Shown: positions 5,776 through 13,609 of the stretch, in pieces | Layout of the letters: each line of letters opens with the position of its first letter | Position numbering within the stretch: position 1 is the stretch's first letter | DNA from: Tsukamurella sputi | Lineage (GTDB): Bacteria > Actinomycetota > Actinomycetes > Mycobacteriales > Mycobacteriaceae | NCBI RefSeq assembly: GCF_007858445.1 | Contig: NZ_VIGV01000004.1 | Location: forward strand, 310,001 to 374,000 | Reading direction: 5' to 3' | DNA: 64,000 nucleotides | Position numbers and translations under genes: made by a program | Notes under the pieces: generated by a model | Database searches by the model: none | What the model was told of the DNA's origin: nothing | What the model saw: only the letters and a program-made list of their open reading frames with translations

Positions 5776-8226
5776 TCACAAGGATGTGCCGATTACACCG
5801 AAGGCCGCCCAGTCGTAGTACCTAAAAGCTGGCGCCGCAGGATCGCCCTCCAGTAGCGGAACCCGGTGCTCGGAAAATAGTCTATTGACATCTTCAAGTG
5901 TTGAGTTGCGCATCCAGCGAACCACATGTGCAACCGACTCCCGCGTGGTGGCGAATCCAACGTCACCGGCGTGACGAAGCCCCTTCATCGCCGAATAGAA
6001 CTGCACGCTGAATGCGAAAGCAACGTAATCCTTCACCGGCCATGATGTCCCGATGCAGTACCTGGCACCCGCGTAGAATATAGCCGACTGAATGCTGAGG
6101 TATTCGTCTTGCTGCATGAAGTTGAGCGCTAGTCCTGACTGGCATGATCCCAGGACTACCAGATCATTGCAAATCTCCAACCCAAGTAGATCTCCGACAG
6201 TTACACGTTCCCCGTAGGTTACAATCGCTGAAAAATACGGATTGGGGTCTGCGTATGAGTGCCCCGTAAAATGCGTGGCCAGAGATCTGGCAAGTGAGTT
6301 TGACAGAGAATCAAATGTCGCCGGGCTGGTCTCAACTTCGATAGAGTCGCATATCGAAGACAGGACTCTAGGCTCGTGCTGGGACCACGGGAGCGGGTCG
6401 AACCCAGGAGCAGAGCTAGCCTCTTCAATCGCAATCAAGGGTCGACGCTGATGCCGCTGAGCGCGAGCAACGGAATTCTTGTAAGCGATGTTCCTTGACG
6501 GAGAATTGCTTACCCGCTTTTCGTCGTTCGAAACGGCCTCGCCTAGCATACCTATTGACCACACGGGAAAGGCTTGGTAGTAGCCCCCTGGCATCAGGAC
6601 GATCTCGGCCCCAGAAGCTTCAAAGATCCAGTCTCCCACAGGCGCTATTGCACGCGCGATCTCTTGTGCCGTATTCGCCGCGGTCGGCCCTTTTGCGTTC
6701 TGCTCGAGTAGCAGTCCAGAGCCCGTGATATTCGCGAAAAGGGCTGACAATTTGGAACCATTAAGAGAAGGGAACTCGCGCCCGGAAAAGTTCCCGTCTC
6801 GGAGACACACCGCGTATGTCCCCATCGGACTATTCGTGACATGCACCCAGGTTAAAGAATCGACGACATTACTTAACCTGTCGGTGTCATCGTTCAGGGT
6901 CTTCGACGATACGAGCCCACGTGTTGCCTCTAGTAACTCGAACGAATCTTGCCACTCTCCCAATCGAGCCAACTCGCAGGCAATGAAGCGGAACTCAAGG
7001 GGATTCCTCGCCAGAAGTCTCTCGATGTCGCGATCAGACCAAGTAGCTCGAAGTGTTCGGATGCATTGCCCAGAACGCTTCATCAAGTTCCGATATCGTC
7101 CGTCCTCGGGGGGAGCAACACTGTCTTGCCATTTCATGCATTTTACTGCCCACATGAGGAACAGCTCCGACTGCCCTGAAGAAAATAAGTTGTCCATCGC
7201 ACTATATGGGAAGTCAACTTCCTGGCGTGCCATCCGTCGCAGATTGTACAGTTTGAGATGGATCGGGGCATGTGTCGATGTAGTCGCGTCTAGGTAGCTT
7301 TTCGCCCGCCTAATGCAATCCTCAAACATCGGAATCTTGGCGATCGCGGCCTGTGTGATTGGTTCAGGTTTAGGCACCCATTCAGGAAGCGAGTCTAGGC
7401 CTAGTGCAGCAAAATTGGAAACTATTGCTGATACGTATTCTGCTTTCGATAGTCCCCTAAGGTCTACGTTCTCTGACTCGGGAATTGAGCTTGAATAGGC
7501 CTTGTCTCTGGCCAAGTCGAGTTCGTGGGACAACCAGCGGGTAAGCGCTTCCAGCACGGCGTCCTGGTATATCGAACGAGGCACCCTCTCCTTGTTCGCT
7601 ACAAACAGCTTGTTCGCTCTATTTAGCTTTCGAAGCACGTTCCTGTACGCAGCCGACCGCTCCGTTTTCGGCAATCTCCCGACTTGCTGGGTCTCGATAA
7701 CTGCGAGATTGGTCAGACCGTAGGCGAAATCTGCTGAGCCAGGCGCTCGCATTTTTAATGCACGGCGAAGCGTAGCTGCCGCAGATTCCTGCTGGGCGGG
7801 AGTGGCATTATTCATCTCTGCGATTGCTAACGCACCATTAGTAAGTTGCATTGCTCCCAGGTTCTTTTCGCCCCGGACGAGAAATCGTTCGCCGATTTCG
7901 TACATCAACTGAGAGGCCCGAAGGCGCGCCTCATCCCTGTTCGGGACAACAACCCACTCCAGCAACATCGCTAAGCGCGCTTCACAATCCTCTTCGTAGC
8001 CGAGGTTGTTCGCTTTGGAAATCCCTGCCGCCCAGCCGTAAAGCTCGGCAGCCTTTTCCGCGTCCGAGAATGGGCACTCGCGACGAGTCAGGCGGACCGC
8101 CTCGTCAAACCTCTCTTTGCCCAACGTGTGGGCAGTCTCACTCTCGGCGTAGATTGTGTCGCCTGAGAACCGACCGGCCTCGAAGGCGTACTCAAGCTTC
8201 TCGATCAGGTCGGAGGTAGTGGTCAT
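5776..8226 (-). CDS. CHAT-domain (caspase-like) protease with helical N-terminus
   Basis: A protein of 816 aa. Residues 1 to about 450 are helical and TPR-like, with no membrane segment. The C-terminal part is a CHAT domain: strand ATHFTGHS with the probable catalytic histidine H656, then LVVLGSCQSGLA with the catalytic cysteine C695, followed by ARYCIGTSWPVKDYVAFAFS, which matches the W-x-V-x-D and FY..l elements after the active site in this family. Both dyad codons were checked on the DNA (CAC at 6261-6259, TGC at 6144-6142). CHAT proteases belong to the caspase clan C14 and are often effectors in bacterial defence. The substrate here is unknown. Codon usage is strikingly less GC-rich than in the flanking genes, pointing to recent transfer. 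An inverted repeat lies just upstream of the ATG. Confidence 0.85.
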   Translation of the reverse strand: MTTTSDLIEKLEYAFEAGRFSGDTIYAESETAHTLGKERFDEAVRLTRRECPFSDAEKAAELYGWAAGISKANNLGYEEDCEARLAMLLEWVVVPNRDEARLRASQLMYEIGERFLVRGEKNLGAMQLTNGALAIAEMNNATPAQQESAAATLRRALKMRAPGSADFAYGLTNLAVIETQQVGRLPKTERSAAYRNVLRKLNRANKLFVANKERVPRSIYQDAVLEALTRWLSHELDLARDKAYSSSIPESENVDLRGLSKAEYVSAIVSNFAALGLDSLPEWVPKPEPITQAAIAKIPMFEDCIRRAKSYLDATTSTHAPIHLKLYNLRRMARQEVDFPYSAMDNLFSSGQSELFLMWAVKCMKWQDSVAPPEDGRYRNLMKRSGQCIRTLRATWSDRDIERLLARNPLEFRFIACELARLGEWQDSFELLEATRGLVSSKTLNDDTDRLSNVVDSLTWVHVTNSPMGTYAVCLRDGNFSGREFPSLNGSKLSALFANITGSGLLLEQNAKGPTAANTAQEIARAIAPVGDWIFEASGAEIVLMPGGYYQAFPVWSIGMLGEAVSNDEKRVSNSPSRNIAYKNSVARAQRHQRRPLIAIEEASSAPGFDPLPWSQHEPRVLSSICDSIEVETSPATFDSLSNSLARSLATHFTGHSYADPNPYFSAIVTYGERVTVGDLLGLEICNDLVVLGSCQSGLALNFMQQDEYLSIQSAIFYAGARYCIGTSWPVKDYVAFAFSVQFYSAMKGLRHAGDVGFATTRESVAHVVRWMRNSTLEDVNRLFSEHRVPLLEGDPAAPAFRYYDWAAFGVIGTSL

Positions 8227-8228
8227 GC

Positions 8229-8265
8229 TTACACGCTATATTGAGGCGAACCAGTGTGGGTGTAA
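8229..8265 (-). promoter_or_regulatory. inverted repeat at the CHAT gene promoter
   Basis: TTACAC (8229-8234) and GTGTAA (8260-8265) form a perfect 6-bp inverted repeat with 25 bp between the arms, directly upstream of the CHAT start codon. Read on the minus strand, AT-rich TTTACA and ATATAG elements lie inside it and could be -35/-10 boxes. It may be an operator; no repressor is identified. Confidence 0.35.
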
Positions 8266-8470
8266 ACATGTACCTTGGGATACTTGACTGCTGTCATTCC
8301 GAGGGCTGTGGCCGGATGCCGAGGTGATGGGCGCGACGCATCGCCTCGCTGTGGGAAAGCGGCTGTGAGCTGCGCCGATCCCGTGATGCGCCGTGCGCAT
8401 CGCGCTACGGAAACCTCTCCTACCTCGACGCTTGACGGCGTTCGGAGCGCGGATCTACGCTGAGATCAGA

Positions 8471-8486
8471 TCGAACAGAAGTTCTA
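8471..8486 (+). promoter_or_regulatory. LexA (SOS) box upstream of imuA'
   Basis: TCGAACAGAAGTTCTA matches the mycobacterial SOS box TCGAAC-N4-GTTCGA at 10 of 12 fixed positions. It lies 77 bp before the imuA' start. LexA repression of imuA'-imuB is established in mycobacteria, so damage-inducible control of this operon is expected here. Confidence 0.8.
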
Positions 8487-8562
8487 GTCATGTCTTCCCC
8501 GTGGCTCGGCTTCCGCACTGATCGGTGACGCGGGATCCGAAAGTAGGGGAGGGGTGTGACAA

Positions 8563-9282
8563 GTGTCCGCACGTGTTCAAGCGCTGGCCGGAGACCGCGA
8601 GGAGAAGCTGGCGGAGCTGCGCAAGCGGCTCGCGGCGCTACCGGAGAAGCATCGTCCGGCGAAGGCGCGCGCACCGAGGGAGGTGCCGCTGCAGGATGAA
8701 TCCGCGCAGATCGGAACGGGTGTGCTGCCGGTCCATGAGGAGCTCGCCCGGATGCTTCCGGGCGGGGGCCTGCCGCGCGGCGCCGTCGCCGAGATCGCGG
8801 GCGCGGGCTCGCTCGCGGTCTCGCTGGTGGCCAGCGTCTCGCGGGCGGGATCGAGCGTCGCTCTGTGCGGCGTGTCCGGCTTCGGTATGGCCGCCGCACT
8901 CGAACAGGGGGCCGATCCGGAGCGGATCGCGCTCATCGAGGGCCCGCTCGCGGATCCGGTGGCCGTCGCCTCGATCCTGCTCGACGGTGCCGACGTGGTG
9001 CTGTGCGAGCTGGGCGGCATCGCGGTGCCGCCCAGCCGGGGCCGGGCGATCGCCGCCCGGGCCCGTTCCCGGGGATCGGTGCTGCTGGTCACCGGCGGTC
9101 GCTGGGAGGGCGCCTCGCTGCACCTCGGGGCGCGGGTGCAGGGATACACCGGCCTCGGCTCCCGCCCCGGCCGCGGCCGGATCCGCGGGATCGACCTGGT
9201 CTTCTCCGCCCGCGGCCGCGGTTGCGTCAACCCCTACCGGGGCGCGGCACCGTCGAACACCGGACTGGCGGTGGCCCGGTGA
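8563..9282 (+). CDS. imuA': mutasome accessory protein ImuA'
   Basis: 239 aa, RecA-like in layout but without a convincing Walker A motif. The stretch VHEELARMLPGGGLPRGAVA followed by EIAGAGSLAVSLVASVSRAG is typical of actinobacterial ImuA' (Rv3395c in M. tuberculosis). In mycobacteria ImuA' works with ImuB and the polymerase DnaE2 in error-prone bypass of DNA lesions. The GTG start has a GGAGG-type ribosome site about 12 nt upstream. The stop overlaps the imuB start (GTGA), so the two are translationally coupled. An upstream SOS box gives LexA control. dnaE2 lies about 5.9 kb downstream on the same strand. Confidence 0.88.
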   Translation: MSARVQALAGDREEKLAELRKRLAALPEKHRPAKARAPREVPLQDESAQIGTGVLPVHEELARMLPGGGLPRGAVAEIAGAGSLAVSLVASVSRAGSSVALCGVSGFGMAAALEQGADPERIALIEGPLADPVAVASILLDGADVVLCELGGIAVPPSRGRAIAARARSRGSVLLVTGGRWEGASLHLGARVQGYTGLGSRPGRGRIRGIDLVFSARGRGCVNPYRGAAPSNTGLAVAR

Positions 9283-10889
9283 CCGCGACCGTCGCGAAGG
9301 AGCAGCGCATCCTCGCGCTGTGGTGCCCGGACTGGCCCGCGGCCGCCGCGGCGGCGGATGCGGATCTGGCGCCCGACCACCCGGTCGCGGTGCTGCACGG
9401 CAACCGCGTCGTGGCGTGCAACGCCGCAGCCCGGGCCGATGGGGTGCGGCGCGGCATGAAGCGCCGCGAGTCGCAGGCCCGATGCCCGGGGCTGCACGTC
9501 ACCCAGGCCGACGAGGGGCGCGACGCGCGACTCTTCGAACCCGTGGCGGGAGCCGTGGCCGCGCTGATCCCGCTCATCGAGGTGCTGCGCCCGGGCCTCG
9601 TGGTGATCCCCGCACGGGGCGCGGTGCGCTTCTTCGGCGGCGAGGAGCAGGCGGCGGAGCGACTGGTGGACGCGGCGTCGTCGGTGGGGGTGGAGTCCCT
9701 CGTCGGCATCGCCGACGAGGTCTTCACCGCGGCCCTGGCCGCCCGGCGCGGGGTCGTCGTGCCGCCGGGGGAGTCGCCGCTCTTCCTGTCGCCGCTGCCC
9801 ATCGCCGAGCTGGGGGCCGAGCCGGCGCTCGCCGCCGGCGATCGCACCGAGCTGCTGGATCTGCTGCGCCGGTTGGGGCTGCGCACCGTCGGGGCCTTCG
9901 CGGCGCTCTCCGCGACCGACGTCGCCACCCGCTTCGGGACCGACGCGATCGCCGCGCACCGGCAGGCCCGCGCAGTGCCGGACCGGCCGCCGTCCACCGC
10001 GGCCCTGCCGCCCGGGCTGGAGGTGGAGCTGCGGCCGGATCCACCGATCGACCGGGTCGACGCGGCGGCCTTCGCCGGCCGCGCCCTGGCCTCGGAGCTG
10101 CACGGGAAGCTGTCCGCGGCGGGCGTGGCCTGCCTGCGGCTGGAGGTCTCGGCGATCGCGGAGAACGGCGAGCGGCACAGCCGGATCTGGCGCTGCGCCG
10201 AACCGCTCACCCCCGAAGGCACTGCGGACAGGGTGCGCTGGCAGATCGACGGCTGGCTCACCGGGGGCCGGGGTGCGAAACGGGGCGCGGGTTCGGGCGC
10301 GGGCCCCGGAGCGCCCATCTCCCTGTTGCGGCTCGAACCGGTCGAGGTGGTGGACGCGGGCGCGCTCCAGGCGGGCATGTGGGGTGACGATGCCGATGCC
10401 GCCGCCCGGTTCCGCCGGGCCCTGGTCCGGGTGCAGGGACTGCTCGGGGGAGAGGCGGTGCGGATGGCGGTGCGCAGCGGCGGCCGCGGTCCGGCCGAGC
10501 GGGTCACCTGGGTACCGCTGGGCGACGAGGTGGTCCCGGCGCACGATCCGGCGGCGCCGTGGCCGGGGCGGATGCCGGAACCCGCGCCCGCGGTACTGAT
10601 CACGGGTGCCGCGGTCACGGTGACCGATGCCGCGGGGGAGGCGGTACGGGTCACCGAGCGCGGGGCCTTCACGGGCGAGCCCACGCACCTCGCCTGGGGC
10701 TCGCGCGACTGGACGCTCAGCTGGTGGGCGGGGCCGTGGCTGATCGACGAGCGGTGGTGGGCGGACGGCACCGCCGAGCCGCGCGCCCGCGCCCAGGTAC
10801 TGCTCGAGCCGGCGCCGGGCCGTGACGACGGGCGGGCGCTGCTCCTGCAGTACGCCGGCGGATGGGAGGTGGAGGGCGTGTACGAGTAG
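9279..10889 (+). CDS. imuB: ImuB, Y-family polymerase-like mutasome hub
   Basis: 536 aa from the GTG that overlaps the imuA' stop by 4 bp. The N-terminus RILALWCPDWPAAAAAADAD aligns with Y-family polymerases, but the catalytic acidic residues are missing (WCPDWP replaces the D-x-D type motif), as expected of the non-catalytic ImuB. RVVACNAAARADGVRRGMKR corresponds to the palm/fingers region. C-terminal to the polymerase-like fold lie LVRVQGLLGGEAVRMAVRSG and GRGPAERVTWVPLGDE, conserved in ImuB. In mycobacteria ImuB bridges the sliding clamp and DnaE2; a clamp-binding motif could not be placed with certainty here. It converges with the membrane protein gene at 10905. Confidence 0.9.
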   Translation: MTATVAKEQRILALWCPDWPAAAAAADADLAPDHPVAVLHGNRVVACNAAARADGVRRGMKRRESQARCPGLHVTQADEGRDARLFEPVAGAVAALIPLIEVLRPGLVVIPARGAVRFFGGEEQAAERLVDAASSVGVESLVGIADEVFTAALAARRGVVVPPGESPLFLSPLPIAELGAEPALAAGDRTELLDLLRRLGLRTVGAFAALSATDVATRFGTDAIAAHRQARAVPDRPPSTAALPPGLEVELRPDPPIDRVDAAAFAGRALASELHGKLSAAGVACLRLEVSAIAENGERHSRIWRCAEPLTPEGTADRVRWQIDGWLTGGRGAKRGAGSGAGPGAPISLLRLEPVEVVDAGALQAGMWGDDADAAARFRRALVRVQGLLGGEAVRMAVRSGGRGPAERVTWVPLGDEVVPAHDPAAPWPGRMPEPAPAVLITGAAVTVTDAAGEAVRVTERGAFTGEPTHLAWGSRDWTLSWWAGPWLIDERWWADGTAEPRARAQVLLEPAPGRDDGRALLLQYAGGWEVEGVYE

Positions 10890-10904
10890 CGCCGCCCTCG
10901 CGGG

Positions 10905-12224
10905 TCAGCCCGCGCTGCCGGAGAAGGCCACCGAGAGATAGGGGTTGGTGTCGTCGGCCGGCGCTGCGCGGAACCGGTTCCGACGGTGCTTCGCTCGCTT
11001 CCCGGGCGTGAGCGCCGTGCCCTCGGGCCGGACCGGGTCCGCGTCGTCGGATGCGGCCGGCGCAGCGGAGGCCTCGGCCTCGTCGGCGGGAGTGTCCTCG
11101 ATGGGCGTGCCGTCCTCCGCCACGACGGGTGGCAGCACGCGACCGTGGCCGGTCTCGGCGGTCTCCGCCGTACCATTCTCCGCCGCAGCGGTATCCACGG
11201 CCTCAGAGCCGGCGACGGCCTCGGGCTCGGCGACTACCTCGGCGTCGGAGGCGTCCGTCCGGCGGCGCAGCAGGTGCGCGACGCCCAGCGAGACCAGGTA
11301 GGTCACGGTGCCCGCCGCGCCGCCGACGACCAGCGCCCACGCGAGGGGACGCGCGATGCCGGGATCGGGTGCCGGGGCAGGAGCGCTGGTCACGGAGCGC
11401 AGTCGCGTCTGCGTGAGGGCGAGCTGTCCGTCGATGGCGCCCAGTGCCGTCTTCAGCTGGCCGACGCCGGTGGTCAGATTGGCGACGGAGGCGTTGACGT
11501 CCTTGCGGGCCGAGGCCAGCTTCGTCAGTCCGTCCCGCAGCTGCCGGGCGGCGCTCCGCGCGGAGGCCAGCGAGGCGTCCGCGTTCGCGGAGGCGCTGCT
11601 CAGGCTGCCCGTCATGGTCGAGAGAGTGCTGCGCAGCCCCGCCACGTCGTCGAGTGCGCCCACGCCCTTCGAACCCGCCAGCGCGCGGTCGAGCTGCGCG
11701 ACCGCCTCGGCCGACCCGGGCGACGGATGCTCGAGGAGGCGTCCCCGCAGCGCCACCAGCGTCGCGCGGGTACCGGCGGTCACCTGCTGCAGGCCCTGCG
11801 TCCGCTCGAGGGCGCCGCCCAGGGCCGCCGTCGCGCGGTTCACCTGGTTCAGCGCCGCGGACAGGGAGGAGGCCTCATCGAGCCCGGAGACCAACTGTTC
11901 CGCACCGGTTTTGGCGGTGTCGACGCTGTCGAAGATCTGCGGCACCGAGCTCGCCGAGGTGTTCAGCCCGGTGCTCGCGGAGACGACCGCGTTGGACAGC
12001 AGCCCGAACAGGGCGCGGGACTCATCGGCCGCCTTGAGGGCGACGCGCGTGTTCTCGGCGTTCTCCCGTTCCTGAGCGGGGGCGGGCGGAGTGGTCCCCG
12101 CGGCCACGAGGAAGGCGGCGCCACCCGCGACCAGCGCGATCAGCACGGCGAGCAGCGCGGTGCCCGTGAGGGCCCACGCGGAACGAGCCGCCGCGCGGAG
12201 CGGGCGGGTCAACGTCGAGGTCAT
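10905..12224 (-). CDS. two-TM protein with external coiled coil, function unknown
   Basis: Not recognised. 439 aa: a short basic cytoplasmic start, a membrane helix (GTALLAVLIALVAGGAAFLV, about residues 20-42), about 230 residues rich in Ala/Ser/Leu/Thr and predicted to be coiled coil (for example TMTGSLSSASANADASLASA), a second membrane helix (PLAWALVVGGAAGTVTYLVS), then a cytoplasmic tail of about 130 residues that is first acidic and then basic (GKRAKHRRNRFR). The topology resembles the N-terminal part of YhgE/Pip-type proteins, but that is only a shape comparison. AAGG lies about 8 nt before the ATG. It sits alone between imuB (convergent) and the serpin gene. Confidence 0.7.
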   Translation of the reverse strand: MTSTLTRPLRAAARSAWALTGTALLAVLIALVAGGAAFLVAAGTTPPAPAQERENAENTRVALKAADESRALFGLLSNAVVSASTGLNTSASSVPQIFDSVDTAKTGAEQLVSGLDEASSLSAALNQVNRATAALGGALERTQGLQQVTAGTRATLVALRGRLLEHPSPGSAEAVAQLDRALAGSKGVGALDDVAGLRSTLSTMTGSLSSASANADASLASARSAARQLRDGLTKLASARKDVNASVANLTTGVGQLKTALGAIDGQLALTQTRLRSVTSAPAPAPDPGIARPLAWALVVGGAAGTVTYLVSLGVAHLLRRRTDASDAEVVAEPEAVAGSEAVDTAAAENGTAETAETGHGRVLPPVVAEDGTPIEDTPADEAEASAAPAASDDADPVRPEGTALTPGKRAKHRRNRFRAAPADDTNPYLSVAFSGSAG

Positions 12225-12314
12225 GTCTCAACCTTAACGTGAAGTCGAGACTTTGGCGAAAAGATAACCCTGAGAACAATTTTGATGCAGCAATAGTAGA
12301 CGCGGGTTCGGGTG

Positions 12315-13586
12315 TTAAGTGCCCGGGCGGCTGACCGTTCCCATGAGTAAGGGGAGCCCGGTCGCCGTGTCCACCACGGAGTACGCGAAGGCACGGTCCA
12401 CGACGAAGGGGGCGGGTCCGGGCGCGGGCTCGGGGGCTGCGGGAGTCGTCGCGGCGTCCGACGCGGTGCCCTTCTCGCCCACGGTGAGTACGGCGGCGGC
12501 GCGGGCGTCGGCGAGCGTCGGGGATCCCGGGGCGATGCCGTCCAGCCCCGGGCCCGCGAACAGCCCCGTCAGGCCGGCATCCCGGAGCGGGGCCACGAGC
12601 GAGGTCCACGTGGCGGCGCGCCACTTCGGCAGGCTGACCTCGTGCAAGGCCGACGGTGCGCCGGCCAGCGCGATCCGTGCCGCGGTGGCATGACCCTCGC
12701 TCGCGGCGTCGGCGAGCGGTGTCCCGGGCGTGGGAACCACGATCTGCAGCGCCAGCGTCGTCCCGTAGTCGAGCTGCAGGGCGGTGTAGCCCTCGCCGGC
12801 GGCCACGCGCGCGGGCACGGTGCCGTGCATGGTGGCCGGATCGAGCACGGTGCCGTCGGCGGCGGTGAACGGTGCGGGCCGGGTGCGGGCGGCGTCGAAG
12901 GGCGAGCGCCACGCGGCGGCGAGGTAGGCGGTGGTCGCGGCGGCGAGCCGGGTGTCCGGATCGGTGCGCAGCGGGGCGGAGGTGAAGCTGCTGCCGGTGT
13001 TCACCGCGACCCACTCGCCCAGCGGCTCGCCGATGCCGGGGCCGAAGTCCACGGGGTAGACGCCGGTGTCGTAGGAGGCGGAAAGGCGGTCCAGGTAGTC
13101 GGCGCGCACGCGGCGGTCCTCGGGCTGCTTCGCCGTCAGTAGTGCCACCTGCGACTGGAACAGCGGCGTCGGGGGCGGGGAGCTCGCGGGGACGGTGCCG
13201 GGGTCTCCCGCCCACTGCGCGGTCTGGCCGGTGAGGGCCGCCATCGCCCGCGGCAGGTTCCCGGCCGCACCGAGCCCGGCGGTGTCGAGCTGCCCGGCGG
13301 TCTCGTCCTTCGCGCCGGCTCGGAGCATGCCCAGCAGGTTCAGGACGGACCAGGGCGAGACGGCGGTGCTCCCCGCGCGGGGATCGCCCACCGCGAGCCG
13401 CGCTCCCAGGCGGGTGGCCGCGGCCACCAGTGCGGTCACGTCCGCGCGGGTCTCGTCGACGCCCACCTGCTCGAAGCGGGCCTTCGAGCGTTCGAGGGAG
13501 AGGGCCTCGGGCGCCGACGGGGCGCCGCCGCACGCCGCGAGGGTCCCCGCGACGAGCAGCGCCACCACGGCGCGCCGGATCTGCAT
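12315..13586 (-). CDS. serpin-family lipoprotein
   Basis: 423 aa from the ATG at 13586. A signal peptide ends in the lipobox TLAACGG, so the protein should be lipid-anchored outside the membrane. The rest matches serpins: STAVSPWSVLNLLGMLRAGA near the start, SSFTSAPLRTD in the middle, the hinge-like GEKGTASDAAT, and the C-terminal FVVDRAFAYSVVDTATGLPL followed by LMGTVSRP, the usual serpin end. The loop between hinge and FVVDR is Pro-rich (PAAPEPAPGPAP), which is odd for a loop that must insert into a sheet. Serpins usually trap proteases; a target here is unknown. The upstream amidohydrolase stop lies 23 bp away. Confidence 0.8.
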   Translation of the reverse strand: MQIRRAVVALLVAGTLAACGGAPSAPEALSLERSKARFEQVGVDETRADVTALVAAATRLGARLAVGDPRAGSTAVSPWSVLNLLGMLRAGAKDETAGQLDTAGLGAAGNLPRAMAALTGQTAQWAGDPGTVPASSPPPTPLFQSQVALLTAKQPEDRRVRADYLDRLSASYDTGVYPVDFGPGIGEPLGEWVAVNTGSSFTSAPLRTDPDTRLAAATTAYLAAAWRSPFDAARTRPAPFTAADGTVLDPATMHGTVPARVAAGEGYTALQLDYGTTLALQIVVPTPGTPLADAASEGHATAARIALAGAPSALHEVSLPKWRAATWTSLVAPLRDAGLTGLFAGPGLDGIAPGSPTLADARAAAVLTVGEKGTASDAATTPAAPEPAPGPAPFVVDRAFAYSVVDTATGLPLLMGTVSRPGT

Positions 13587-13609
13587 GGGGCCATCGTATC
13601 GGCCCGGAC

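Larger units (their letters stand above)
3615..8300. mobile_element. lower-GC accessory island with integrase remnant and CHAT gene
   Basis: Between the permease terminator and the SOS-box region of imuA' the base composition changes: A/T-ending codons and AT-rich runs become common, unlike the flanking genes. The segment holds a broken Bxb1-like serine integrase at its left edge, a DUF2971 gene, a small DNA-binding-like gene and a CHAT-protease gene, none of them housekeeping. This is typical of an integrated element that has lost its own mobility. No convincing pair of attachment-site repeats was found, so the edges are approximate (the right edge lies between about 8266 and 8470). Confidence 0.6.

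Noticed and set aside
8515-8524. GCACTGATCG occurs here and at 3688-3697, a possible attachment-site core for the island.
   Set aside because: The right copy lies beyond the LexA box of imuA', which should be chromosomal, and the left copy is inside the integrase coding start. A 10-bp match in this much sequence is expected by chance often enough.
10899-10914. CGCGGG-TCAG-CCCGCG hairpin between imuB and the convergent gene.
   Set aside because: Only 6 bp and includes the stop codon of the membrane-protein gene; too weak in GC-rich DNA to call a terminator.
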